Below, piece after piece: positions 21,521 to 33,907 of a stretch of 64,000 nucleotides of DNA; position 1 is the first letter of the stretch, and each line of letters opens with the position of its first letter. The notes under the pieces are model-generated. The model was not told where the DNA came from. It saw nothing but the letters and a program-made list of their open reading frames with translations, and did no database searches. The stretch lies in NCBI RefSeq assembly GCF_022539665.2, contig NC_081333.1, forward strand, positions 3,100,001 to 3,164,000, given 5' to 3'. The DNA is from Daphnia carinata (taxonomy: Eukaryota > Arthropoda > Branchiopoda > Diplostraca > Daphniidae). A program made the translations under genes and the position numbers.

Positions 21521-22994
21521 CTATATCAGTCATGCCTGAAATGTTGCTCGGGCATAGATACTTCGGCCAACGAGAAGGTGGCCTGAAGGCGATTTGGAGA
21601 GCCGTCACAGGTCCCAATATGCTAACACCACCTAGGCATTTTTGGGCCGGCAATCACTGGCCAGACAAAATTTCGGCATGACGGTATATGCACCAACATT
21701 TAAAAAAAAATACAATTACAAGTAGCCTTAGCAATACATTTCGCTTAATCTCTTTCAAGAGAACTACTGCCTTGACTAACTTGCCAAACTCAAACAGTTG
21801 GATGGTCTACGTACGTAGAACACCGGAATAGAAAACGTGGCCGCTACTACTGCGTATCTACTCGAAACCTTGTTTAATTATTTACAATACGAAACGATGT
21901 CACGCTGGCAAACGAAATGAAATTCGACTGCACACCAAGATAAGAATCACATTCTGAGATGCGTTGCAACTCCAACTGTTATGCAATTGTATTCGGCGTG
22001 TGCGCATCTCAAAGCCACACTAGATTTCCTAACAGGAATGTCTGACGTTGATCCACGCTTCATGAAAAGCTGCAATACTACTAATAGGACTTCCATTATC
22101 AACGATCGAATATGGCATGAGCATAATGTGAAAACTTATATCAGTTCAGAAACATAGCATTAAGAAACCAGATTTACGTAAATACCCTCTTCCTGTGGTT
22201 AGAAACCGCCCTTCTTTAATAGTGGACATTTACAGGTGGGAAAAGAAACGGAGCAGTAAATAAGGCAAGGAGACATCTAGCTAGTTTATGAACGACTCCT
22301 TCCGCAATAATTAGCGAGCCAACAGTCAGCATCAAAATCTCGATTAACGATAATCTTATTTTAAAATCAGAGGCATAGTTAAGCTCAGAACGAAAGCAAC
22401 AGCTCGGATTGTTGAGAAAAATTTTGGATGTCGAAGAATCTCAACAGTAATTGACCGGTGCTTCGTCCAGTATTTGGACGACTAGAATCTTAGCGATCCA
22501 TTGAGGACACGTTTCATTAAACCAAAACCACACTCAAATACATCAACGAAAGAATCGGCCCAATTATGACAAAATTAAAGCCTTTTACCTGTGGAAATTT
22601 TAATAAGAGAAAAGACCTCAACGCGGATAATAGAACGCAATACTTTTACCACCATTACATGAAAACGATTACTTGTAACCCTTCACCACGACCGTCCTTT
22701 CAAAGTTATTTGCGTACAAACAATTAAAACCATTAAAGCACTCAATTTTAATGCACAGCCTGCTACTATTGTGCCAACAATTAAACTGTCGATAAGGAAT
22801 TGCAAAAATCTACACGACGAAACGTTTGGACGTGAACAACCAGCCACATCGAGCACTGCACTGTAACTACATTCTCAACAAATATGAAATAAAAAGCAAA
22901 ACTCAGACGGTTAAGTGCACACAGAACAAAAGGTGTGGGTAAGCTGCGTCTTACTGGGGATGGGTTACCTATTCGACTTCTGCCACATTGCAAA
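21521..22994. other. Gene-free spacer between K7 and K8
   Basis: AT-rich sequence without an open frame that splices to anything recognisable. I see no RNA gene or repeat family here. Confidence 0.4.
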
Positions 22995-23130
22995 ATTTTC
23001 TTTTCGAATTATTCGTTCCACAGCCCTAGAATTTCACAGCTGCAGGTGATATGCAAGGACACAGGTAAACCGTGGAGGATAGGCGATCATTTTTGAAAAG
23101 GTGGGGTGTAGTATGGCACGTGCAACGTAA
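22995..23130. repeat. Dispersed repeat, single unit, copy R5
   Basis: One unit of the CACGTG repeat only: ATTCGTTCCACAGCCCTAGA, GATATGCAAGGACACAGG, GTGGAGGATAGGCGATCATT, then TGGCACGTGCAAC near 23,114. A lone unit outside the duplicated blocks shows that the repeat is mobile or spreads independently of the kinase duplications. Confidence 0.7.
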
Positions 23131-23883
23131 CATGAAACTTAAACTAATTAAAATATAACATATACATTAGTGGAATTAGATTTACACTTTCGATTTAAAG
23201 AAAACAGGGTTTCAACGTCAGCTTATGTTTCACCGATGTCCCTTAGCCAATGGAAAACATCTAAAACGGCGAAAATAAACTAACTCACCAAGTTTAAATC
23301 AAGGATTTTTGCTAGAACGTTTTTCTTGGCCATAAATTTTAAATTATTCAAGTTGCTTTGAAAATCGGCCGGCTTATCTGAGATAACCGATGTTATCTAT
23401 ACTAGGCATTTCTATCTCGTGTCTTACGATGGCAAGTCTGGAGCAACAAAGGACAATTCGATTGATTCTACATGCCGCCAATTAATTTCTTTCAACAAAT
23501 GGCTAATTAATCGTTTATAAATACCTAACATACAAAATACTATCGGGTAAAACCATACGCACTAAACTAATGGCAAGCTTAACGATGGGGAAGAGAAAAG
23601 TAGAAAAAAGTACATCGTTGGAGATAAGATCGTGGCAAGAACAAAACGTATAGATATAAATTCAGTTCGTGATTGTACAATCGGACCTAAAACTTGTTAG
23701 TTTACTTGCTGCACATCGCACAACTCTCGCAATTTTTGAATCCTTCCATTAACTAAAACAAAGGTAACCGCATCAAAATACATTCTTTAAAAGTAAAAAA
23801 AAAGCTGTTCCATTTGCCAGCATATGCAGCATTACGAATATTCCAGTACTCTATAACTCGTCGTTTCTTGTAGAATAGCTAGC
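23131..23883. other. 5' flank of K8
   Basis: No gene is supported. A leader-like segment with CTTCCATTAACTAAAACAAAG before GTAACC (about 23,742-23,766) corresponds to the K4/K5 leader exon but lacks its ATG. Confidence 0.4.
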
Positions 23884-24862
23884 ATGGCTGTCAAATTCGA
23901 CAGGAGTGCAGTATTGGGCAATGGCATAGATGGCATGGTGTTTTTGGGCACTTTTGCTGGAGAAGAAGTTGCCGTCAAGAGGATCCAGTTAAGAATGGAC
24001 AAAGATGCCAATGATGCCCGTCAAAGTCGTGAAGAAGAAGCCATGAAAAAACTGGAACACCCTAATGTTCTCAAATTAATTGAGGTTCAAAAAGACCTCG
24101 ATTTCAAGTAAGCAAACCTAATTTCACCTTCACTTCACTCAATTCAATTGTTAACATTTGCAAAAGGTATTTTATTTTGGAACTATGCCTGGGAACAGTT
24201 AGCGATCACATCAAAGGAAACTACAAAGGCCCGATGCCTTCCGAAATCGACGGAATGATTCAAATGGCTAGCGGATTGCAATATATTCATTCACGGCAAT
24301 TCGTCCATCGAGATATCAAACCAGGAAATGTATTGATTTCTAAATCCCACGTTCTGAAAATATCGGATTTCGGATTCTGCCGACCAGTTACACTTTCCGG
24401 AAGTTTTTCAATGTCGAGCGGACCCAAAGGCACCAGGATCTATAACTCGCCGGAATTCCACGATTCGGAAAACAAAAGCCCAGCGGAGAAGGAAAAAATG
24501 CGAGCTAATGTGTCAACAGACATCTTTTCTTTAGGCTGTTTGTTTCATACTTACATCACAAAAGGCTGTCATCCTTTCGCTAAAGGAAAGGTTACCAACG
24601 AGACCGAAACCATCGGCAACATCCTTAATGGGAATAAATTTCTTGCAAGCGGCGAGTCTGGTAAGCGATTTGAGATTAAGGTAAAACTGGAATTCAGATG
24701 TTATTTATTCGTGTTTCTATTACTGTTCTAGGTCTTTCAAAGGATCATTATGCATTTTCAATGATCGACGGTATGACGGAGAAGATTGCAAAAGACCGTT
24801 GGAAATTAGACCTAGTTTTGGAAACTCTGAAAAGTCAGAAACTGATACTTCCACAGGAATGA
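23884..24862 (+). CDS. IRE1-type protein kinase (K8)
   Basis: A 282-residue kinase in three coding exons: 23884-24107, 24167-24660 and 24732-24862. The start is the ATG just after a 3' splice-site-like TTTCTTGTAG, giving MAVKFDRSAVLGNGIDG. The glycine loop, VAVKRI Lys, HRDIKPGNV, DFGFC and SPEF are intact, so it is predicted to be active. The C-lobe exon is almost identical at the DNA level to K5 around the catalytic loop (CGAGATATCAAACCA through GATTTCGGATTCTGCCG), while introns and exon 1 are more diverged. It ends with KSQKLILPQE. Confidence 0.85.
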
Positions 24863-25364
24863 AAGACTATAAGTTGATTCTGTTTTCAATTTACTTATGA
24901 AACAGTTGAAAATGCATGTCGAAAGGCTAAAATACAACAGCAGTTAAGCTTCGTTTTTTACAGCTAAGCAGAGGAGATAAGCATGCCATCAGGTGAGTGC
25001 ATGCCATCAGTATAAGTGTCATATCAAACTCAATTCGATTCACGCTCCGTATTGCGTTCATGTTCGCTATTCAGTCCCGGCGATTAGATATTCACTATTG
25101 CAACATTCTCGTATTCAAACAAATGCCTATACCTGTGTTTATTAAGTTTACGATTTTGAAGGTTAAATGTCAAAATGTTTAGGCCGTTTACAACGATATC
25201 AGTAAAAAGATAACAGAATTTGAAACTGTTGGCCAACGGCGCTTAATTGAACAAAAAGTAAGCAGATATATCTTTATCATTACCATTGAACTAGGCTATC
25301 CAACTGCACGGGGCTTTCGTGTTTTAGAACTGAATCTGATTCATAGGAAAGTGCAACAGCAAAT
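24863..25364. other. Intergenic between K8 and K9
   Basis: No gene is supported. It contains a short direct repeat, GCATGCCATCAG, near 24,981 and 25,001. Confidence 0.35.
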
Positions 25365-26624
25365 ATGGAACAACCTACCGAAGGTACGCATTTCAAACGC
25401 CGTATTTTAACTCTTTAAGAGATAATATTTAAGTTTCAAGGAAAAATTACAAGCCACATCTAACCCGGTGAGAAACCACTTTTGAGGCCATTAAAACTAA
25501 TATCTAATTTGTAAAAATGGAAATGCGACATAATATTGGGCAACATTTACTTAATCGTTGATTTGATTGGTTTCATTTTTTGCTTGCACCTGGACGGCAC
25601 ATCGATATGTAGCACCTGTGCCCCGCTATGACAGGGATGAGCTTCTCGGAAGGGGGACATTTGCCTCTGTGTACGGACTAAGTTCACACACGGTCGTCAA
25701 GAAAATTTTAAAAGATGGGATGGACAAAGTATTACACGTCAGAGAGGAGGAAGCAATGAGAAGAATGGATCACCCCAACGTCCTAAAATTGATAGGCGTC
25801 GCAGAAGACAATGATTTCAAGTAACCAGTTAAACATTAGCCTTAAAACAATTTTAATAGTTAATAATATTTAAACTCATCAGATATCTGGTACTTGAACG
25901 ATGTATGGGTACTGTTAAGGACTATATTACCGGTGATAAAAAGTTCGATGAAATGCCACCGGAGGTTGAAGCTTTGAGGCAAATGGCAAACGGACTAGCT
26001 TACATTCACTCTCAAGAGGTTGTTCATCGAGATATTAAGCCAGCAAACGTGCTCATTTCTTCCGGTTTTGTCCTAAAAATTGCGGATTTCGGGTGCTGTA
26101 AACCCACGGCGCCAGACGGATCTATGTCTGTAACTAGCGGCCCTAAAGGAACCAAGACTTATTTCGCACCGGAGTACCTGCGACTAGAGGTCGAGAACGT
26201 TACAGCTGAAGAAAGGAAAAACATTAGAGCAGACAAGTCAATCGACATTTTTTCATTGGGCTGCCTTTTCTTCACTTACATAGTTAACAAAGGAATTCAC
26301 ATTCATCTATTTGCAACCCCGGGACGGACATTTAAGCTTTCAGAATCATACGAAAGTAAAGTAGCTAATAATATTCTTAGCGACAAAAAATTTATGGAAG
26401 AAAATGGTACGTAAAAATTTTCATTTACCTCATGATTCAACTTTAGGTTTCCTAATGTTTTGTCTCGATAAGGAATGCCAAGAGGACACTATGCGTTTGA
26501 AATGATTGACGGAATGACTCAAGCTCTTTCTAAAAACCGCTGGCCTTTGGAAGACGGTGAACCTGGAATAAATTCAGTGCTCGGCACTATAAACACGGAA
26601 CTGCAACGTCAACAGTCGCAATAA
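25365..26624 (+). CDS. IRE1-type protein kinase (K9)
   Basis: A 300-residue kinase in four exons: 25365-25383 (MEQPTE), 25613-25820, 25883-26406 and 26473-26624. It is the most diverged member. The glycine loop is LLGRGTFASVYGLS, the ATP Lys lies in VVKKIL, and the N-lobe is shorter. HRDIKPANV, DFGCC and APEY are intact; this is the only member with APE rather than SPE. An insertion in the C-lobe (GIHIHLFATPGRTF) disrupts the usual GGHPFA loop, and another (EDGEPGIN) interrupts the last helix. The tiny first exon matches K7's layout. It closes the array. Confidence 0.85.
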
Positions 26625-27699
26625 TTCACCACACTTTCATATTCAGATCAACAGATTTTTGAAAAATCTTATTAGTAAAGATGAAACGTTTAGACACACT
26701 AATCGTGTGACATGACTTGTTTCGTCTTAGACATCTTTTAGTAGCCCCATTCTTATGCTTATCATGTATATACCTCATTTACTCGGCTAACGCCAATCTC
26801 CTGGGTCGATCCGGATGTTTGTGCGATAGCTGCAAAGTATCCTCGCGTAGAAACTTGAGTAGCTATCTCTTACTGTGTAGTAAAATAACGAAATCAATGA
26901 TACAGCATTACCTAGAAATTGTTACGTGATGCAAACACTTGACAACAGATCCAAAAATTTTGCCCTACCTGAAGACCTGAAGCCTGCTAGGTCAAAACCC
27001 TGAAGAGAACTAGCCATGCACTATCTGAAATCAGTTATGCAACCGACAGGTAGGAGACGAACTGTTCTGTCTACAGCTAGCAACTGAAATGGCCCATTCT
27101 CCGAACGTTCTAGACTCTTCGACCTTTCTAGATGCTTGCCCTGCCTCTTGCTTCCTTTTAAAAAGGGGGAAAGGCTAGAACTAGGAAACGAAAAAGTTTT
27201 GATGTTGTTTTTCGAATTCCTTTCAGGGGGTGTAGGTAAGCAATTTCTTTTCCAAACGTTCAGTTTTCGTGGACGATCAGTTAATACATAAAGTTGAGGG
27301 CTTTTCTACAAACGTGGAGAAAGAAATGTCGCATCCATTTTAATCGTTTCAAACCAATCGTGTAAATGAAATCCGTGTAAATTATGATCGACTAAATTCT
27401 TGTTTACGCGTCCTTTTAACAAATCATAATCTAGATCAAGATAAATGTGGCGTAGTAAAACGAATCTCTCTGAAGACAGCACTTTGGTAAGTAACTGCAG
27501 ATTTAAACTTTTAAAAAAATGGGGTCAGAAAGAGGGAGGATATTGTCGAGAACTGATATTGCTGGCTAAACATTTCTAGTAAATATCCAGATCATTTCAC
27601 TTTACAATTGGCTCGTTCAAGGTTCACTCGTTCCCCCCGCAAAATCACCGTGAAAACGCTTCATTCGTTATTAATTAAACGAAGGGTCTTATTAATCTT
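26625..27699. other. Intergenic between kinase array and SLC34 pair
   Basis: No gene is supported. A 70-codon frame at 26,717 begins with TTG rather than ATG and was not accepted. The compositional character changes here from the repeat-laden array to ordinary spacer. Confidence 0.35.
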
Positions 27700-29870
27700 A
27701 TGGTGATGGAGAAAGGATTTTCGAAGCCAGACAATCTTCTTTTGAGCGCTTCTTATGGAGCTGTGATCAACAGCCCAATGACTCAACTCACTAGCGAGGA
27801 TACCTGGGCTATCGTTGATCTCGTGGACGATTCTAAAAAATGGGCAGGTAAGTTCGGTCATAGCAATTTAAAAGTAATTGAATTGTTATCTAAATATTTG
27901 CTTTGAAAGATATGACCCCTAAAGAGAAAATCCTTCGTGTTTTCGGCAATGGATTCAAAATATTGTCGGCCCTCAGTTTACTTTATTTTTTCATTTGTTC
28001 GCTGGATTTATTGGCCAGCGCCTTCCGCCTCATTTCCGGGGAAACTGCCGGTGAATATTGACATGTTTGAATTGAATTAAATCAGCATTATATAAACGCT
28101 TTTTATTTTTATCGCAAAGGAACGATATTTCGACAGAACGAACTTATGCAAAATCCATTTGTCGGACTGATGATTGGCATTTTAGTAACAGTTCTCGTTC
28201 AGAGTTCCTCCACATCCACTTCTATTGTGGTAAGCATGGTCGGTACCAATGGTAAGACAATTATCACTCAATACACCACGTTTATGATATTAAATCACTT
28301 TGTTGAGCAGTTTTAACAGTGGGAATGGCAATTCCAATCATCATGGGGTCGAACATTGGAACTTCGGTAACTAACACTATCGTCTCGTTCGCTCAAATTG
28401 GGAACAAAAACGAATTCCGAAGGGCATTTGCAGGCGCTATCGTTCACGACATTTTCAACTGGCTAACAGTTTCCGTTCTCTTCACAATCGAAATCCTTTG
28501 CCGTAAGTAAAAATATTTAAATATTAAATAAAGGTCGATTGCATTAATTGATTTATTACATTCAAAAGAACCAATTTTTGGTATCGGTTACCTGGAGTGG
28601 TTGAGTGGCATTGCGGTTGGCAAAATCAACAGCTCCTCTTCTACAGATGGAGAAATTAACATTTTAAAAGAAATAACCGATCCTATTGTAGGCCTTATCA
28701 TACAGGTAAAAAATTGCAATACCGAAAATTAGCGATTATTAATTCTAAAATACATTGTATTTAGGTTGATCCGAATGTTATTAAAGGATGGGCCAATCGC
28801 GATCCAACTTACGAGAATGCTTCACTGATTCGGCATTGTGGAGGCAATATCACCGACCCCATCCCGTGTGGTAAGTCACTCTATCAACATTAAAGATAAT
28901 TTTCTTTAATAAAATATTTATCCTAAATTTCAGATGGAGTTTTCATATTTGAAAATACAACAATGAAGGACTGGTCCATTGGATTGATTCTTTTAGCTAT
29001 TGCACTATTCGTTCTGTGTGGCAGTATGATCTGCCTGGTAAAAATCCTCAACTCAATGATGAAAGGTAATTTCCTTTTCTCTCACTGGAATTGCAGATAA
29101 TAAATATTTTAAAATGTACAGGACATATTGCCAACGTTATCAAACACATCGTCAATGCCAAAATACCTTACCTTCCTTGGCTAACGGGTTACATCGCTCT
29201 TCTCGTCGGAGCTGGGATTACATTCATCGTGCGCTCCAGTTCGGTTTTCACTTCAGCTCTCAATCCGCTCATCGGCATTGGTTTCATTTCCATCGAAACA
29301 GTTTATCCGCTGACTTTAGGATCAAATGTAGGCACCACCACAACGGCCTTACTTGCAGCTTTCGCAGCTTCACCAGACGCTCTGCACAACACGTTGCAAA
29401 TTGCGCTTGTTCATTTGTTCTTCAACGTGACGGGCATTTTACTTTTCTATCCCATTCCGTTCATGCGTTTACCCATTCCGATGGCCAAGTTCTTGGGCGA
29501 AGTGACTGCCAAGTATCGATGGTTCGCAATTGTTTCTCTTGTCGGCATGTTTTTCGTTTTACCGGCCACTGTTTTAGGTCTTTCCATTGCTGGAACTGTC
29601 GCACTACAATGCGTCGGTATTCCTTTCCTTATCATAATTGTAGCAACGGCCGTTATCAATATTGTACAGAAGAAACGTCCAGCTTTGCTGCCACCGGTGT
29701 TGAGGAACTGGATGTGGTTGCCGGAATTCTGTCGATCGTTGGAGCCTTACGACCGTCAGCTCTCCAAACTATCCTGTTGCAATAGATTTAGCCAGGATGG
29801 AAAGGAAAAGACAGTTAATGTTAGAACAGAAGTTTCATCAACTCCTCTTTCAAATGACTCCATTCCTTGA
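27700..29870 (+). CDS. Sodium-dependent phosphate cotransporter (SLC34), copy 1
   Basis: A plasma-membrane Na/Pi cotransporter of the NaPi-II family, 578 residues in eight exons: 27700-27847, 27910-28050, 28120-28251, 28311-28502, 28569-28705, 28765-28870, 28934-29065 and 29122-29870. The N-terminal half has the first signature, [18 protein letters not shown], and the HDIFNW segment. A large extracellular loop carries Cys residues and N-glycosylation sequons (NSSSST, NITDP). The C-terminal half has the inverted-repeat partner [18 protein letters not shown], then [16 protein letters not shown] and [19 protein letters not shown]. The second motif starts with Arg where vertebrate NaPi-II proteins have Gln. 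The length is typical for the family. A paralog follows in tandem. Confidence 0.92.
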
Positions 29871-31365
29871 ATGAAAACCATGAATATTACTGACCGAAAC
29901 TGATGTTACCACGATGCAATAGATCAATATTTTAACGTACCCTTTGCTTCTTATTGACACAATACATGTGTTTTTTAAGAATTCTACTACACCACAACAC
30001 GCAAGATGATTTCACACTTACCTTATTGCGGTTCCAGCGATGGAGAGGTCTAGTCGTTTAAATGGTAGGTTCTTTGCCACCTGGAATAAAACGCAAGGAG
30101 CTTAACTACCACGCAATAACTGATGTTGCATTTCTTAAATTATGGAAAATAATACCTGCAGTAGCGTTGGCAAAGAATTCAAGATTTCTCATTCAAATGT
30201 TAGAGCACTTAAAAAATTTGCTGTTTTTCAGCTAAGACCTTGTTCAACGACTGTATGGCGATTGTAAGAGCAGTCCACAATAAGGCATCGTTATGAAGTG
30301 TCGCATTACCAAGGTAAATTCCCAGTGGATATTGTTCAAAGAATATAAGAAATGAATGGACATTATACTCCAGTTAAACGAAGGCTTGACGTCGGCCCGA
30401 ATTCTCAAGTCAAATTCACAATATCTCAAGTTAGTATAAAGAACCAAAGCAAAAATGAGGTACACTAGTGAGCAGCTAACGGGATACGAGCGATTCAATA
30501 CCTTTAATTTATGCACTTATAGTTACCAATGCAGAAAACCTGAAAACAGTAAATCTATATTACTTGGGGATGGAATTTTCATTCTGTAGCATTGGACGTA
30601 AGACTAGCGTATGGGCCCAAGGGATTGCAAATGCCGATTGTACAGGTGAGAGAAGATGGACTTTAAAAAACGAAATGCTTCTAAATTGCAAATGCATTGC
30701 ATGGCATCACATTCTATCATTGTGCAGCCCTCAGCTAACAAGCACTCGCAATGTTATCCGTCCTTTCGCGGCAGCCCCGTTAAGTGAAATAAAAAACGAG
30801 TTAAGTGAAAATGTTACGTCTCTTCCTTTAGGTAAGTCTTACCCATACGCAATCACATAATTTTCGATTTAAAATAGTTTTTTTTAGCCCTAACGATCCG
30901 CTTTTTTTTGCGACAGTCAAATGGGCAAAGCGAGCATTGCCTCAATCAAATGTCGTCGGTTGGCAATTTCGAGTTTAGTAAGGTCCCATTAGTTTCAATC
31001 AAATTCGGTAAACAATAGCGAACAAACTACATCCGGTATTGTGTTACTGTTCAGTGAAAATAAAGTTAGCGACGGTTGAAAATGGACTACGTTTTCCAGC
31101 TGACTCACAGGATAGATAGTCTAGCACTAGATAAGCATTACAATAGAAACGCCAAATAACAGAAGGTTCTTGTTAGTCTGTGCAAACTCAAACCTGGTAG
31201 GAGGGTTCCTATGCTGATAGTGTGCAGACAAACATTTGAGTTCATCCACAGTTGATTTTTGAGCTTACAAGTTCAACGTTTTGCATTCTTTGGACGTAGC
31301 AATTTCGTCTGTGCAAGAACGAGTGCCTCGTATGGAAGCTGCAATATTCAAAGTTTGTTAATGCA
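29871..31365. other. Intergenic between the two SLC34 genes
   Basis: No gene is supported. The longest plus-strand frame (30,564-30,860) lacks an ATG start and resembles nothing I know. Promoter elements of copy 2 presumably lie at the right end, but I cannot identify them. Confidence 0.35.
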
Positions 31366-33572
31366 ATGATTAAATTCGATGGCGAACAAAGTAGTGAAAG
31401 GAGACAGTGTTTTAATGTGTCCTATGGCACTTTAAGGACCGTCACGTCGATGGAGCCAGCAGACGAAGATCCTTGGGCGATAGTGGATCTAGTAGACAAT
31501 TCGGAGAAATGGGCAGGTACGTAATTTTAGATTTTGTCCATGAATTTTAAAAAGAATAACGTCTTTATAGACATGAGCACAAAAGCCAAGGGAACTCGAA
31601 TTCTCAGCAATACGATCAAAATCCTTTCTGTTGCTGGATTCTTGTATTTCTTGATTTGTTCACTGGATTTGTTGGCCAGCGCTTTCCGCCTGACATCCGG
31701 AAGAACTGCTGGTGGGTTCATTCCATTTCAGTTATAATCATTTTGACTCAACTGATTCCCTTTTTAAAAGGTACAATTTTTCAGCAGAGTCGATTGATCC
31801 AAAATCCTGTTGTTGGATTGATGATCGGGATTTTAGTTACGGTTCTTGTCCAGAGTTCTTCCACATCTTCTTCCATTATAGTAAGCATGGTCGGAGCTAA
31901 CGGTACGAACATGTTCTGTTCTCGAGAAGAAATCGATGCATGATGTAATTAATTTGTTCTTCGTCCAGTTTTGACAGTCGCACTAGCCATTCCAATCATT
32001 ATGGGAGCTAATGTGGGCACCTGCGTTCCCAATACGATCGTTTCCTTTGCCGAAATTGGAAACAAAAACGAATTCCGGCGGGCATTCGCTGGAGCTATGG
32101 TTCATGACATTTTCAAATGGATCACGATGCTGGTTCTATTTACCGTCGAAATCCTTTGCCGTAAGCTCTTTCTTCTATTCAATCACGAGGACATTTCTTC
32201 TACTTCATTTGGTTGTTAAGATCCTCTATTTGGCGTTGGGTATTTGGAGTGGTTAAGTGGCATCGCAGTACAAAATGTCAATAGTTCGTCCACCTGGAAG
32301 TATGAAATTTCACTGTTGAAGGAAATGACGGACCCTTTCGTTGATCTTATCGTACAGGTGTTTGAAAATAAAATGATTTTTAATCAAGGTACTGTTACTA
32401 ATCGTTGACGCTAATTTATTAAAGCTGGATCCAGAAGTTCTTAAAGGCTGGGCAAATGACGACGTCCAATATGAAAATTCTTCACTAATACGACGGTGTG
32501 GTGGCAATATCAGCGAACCTATACCATGCGGCAAGTTTTTGTTGAACACCTTTTTGCATTGCAAATATCGTTAAATAACAACGTTTCACTTTCAGATGGG
32601 GTTTTCGTTTTTGAGAATACAGGAATGGAAGACTGGGCCATCGGTTTGATAATCTTGTCGATTTCGCTCGTTGCTCTCTGCGGCACTCTGATTTGTCTTG
32701 TGAAAATCCTTCACTCAATGATGAAAGGTAAATCTTGAAATTTGAATTCCTAAGCACAGTTTTGGTAATAATTAAAATGTAAAGGGCACATAGCCAACGT
32801 CATCAGGCACGTGATTAATGGCAATATCCCTTACGTTCATTGGCTAACGGGCTACATTGCGCTTCTTGTCGGAGCCGGGATGACTTTCCTTCTTCGTTCC
32901 AGCCTAGTGTTTACCTCGGCACTCGATCCTCTCATCGGTATGGGTTTCGTTTCAATCGAACGAGTTTATCCATTGACTTTGGGATCCAGCATTGGCTCCA
33001 CTGCAACTGCTCTTCTTGCAGCCTTAACAGCTTCACCGGACGCTCTGCATGACACGATGCAAATAGCGTTTGTCCATCTGTTCTTCAACGTGACGGGAAT
33101 TTTACTCTTCTATCCTATTCCGTTCATGCGTTTACCCATTCCGATGGCCAAGTTCTTGGGCGACGTGACTGCCAAATATCGATGGTTTGCCATGTTTGCT
33201 CTTATTATCATGTTTCTCATTTTACCAGCCACTGTTTTGGGTCTCTCGATTGCTGGAACTGTCACACTACAGTGCGTCGGTATTCCGTTCTTAATCATTG
33301 TGATTGCTGTTGTCATCGTCAACATCTTTCAAAGCTATTGTCCATTCATGTTACCGCCTGTTATGCGAAACTGGTTGTGGCTCCCACATTTTTGTCGATC
33401 GCTAGAGCCGTACGACCGCCATTTCACGAAATTCCCATGTTGTAACAGAGTTGAACAGCGGGAAAAAGTTACATGTAGCGTTGTTGTTGTAAATGATACG
33501 GGGACTGTAATTACTTCGGCTTCGTACCAGTCAACTACAGAAAAAGACCGAATCTTTGTTGATAAATCGTGA
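31366..33572 (+). CDS. Sodium-dependent phosphate cotransporter (SLC34), copy 2
   Basis: A tandem paralog of the previous gene, 592 residues in eight exons with the same phases: 31366-31516, 31571-31711, 31771-31902, 31969-32160, 32221-32357, 32425-32530, 32596-32727 and 32785-33572. I chose the ATG at 31366 because the peptide after it aligns with copy 1 (SYGTLRT against SYGAVIN). The in-frame ATG at 31450 is the alternative. The first signature, [18 protein letters not shown], is intact. The second reads [16 protein letters not shown], with Gln to Arg and the third Ser to Leu. The sixth intron begins with GC (TGCGGCAAGT) instead of GT. Parts of the last exon are nearly identical in DNA to copy 1, for example the stretch encoding [17 protein letters not shown]. 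Confidence 0.92.
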
Positions 33573-33907
33573 AACAATTTTCTACTGCCGCCCTGATTGT
33601 AACGACTAAAGAAATATGTATACAGACCTTGTTTGTTTTACCGAATCGTAAACTGTGCGCCTCAAAATTTCAAAGCAGAGAGGATTACCATTGGCCGCTG
33701 TAGCGATTCGTCACTTGGCTGTGTTTAAACTAAGCGCCACTGCACCGTGAATCGTCTGCTGTGCCTGTTTGTAAACAAAAACAAATTACCGTTACATCTG
33801 CAAATTTTTCGATAGCTTTTATCGCGATCTCCCTTTCACCCTTCATTACTTTGTTCTTACAAATTGTGTGATTGATTTCCCCAAAGTGTATTTTCCTCTT
33901 AATCATC
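33573..33907. other. Intergenic before the acetyltransferase
   Basis: Nothing coding was recognised. It probably holds the 3' untranslated region of SLC34 copy 2 and the acetyltransferase promoter. Confidence 0.35.

Noticed and set aside
26717-26929. 70-codon frame with a signal-peptide-like start after K9
   Set aside because: The frame opens with TTG, not ATG. No splice-compatible partner or known family was found.
29114-29785. 223-codon frame inside the last exon of SLC34 copy 1
   Set aside because: A shadow frame of a strongly conserved transporter exon.
30564-30860. 98-codon frame between the SLC34 genes
   Set aside because: There is no ATG start, no recognisable domain and no conserved counterpart.
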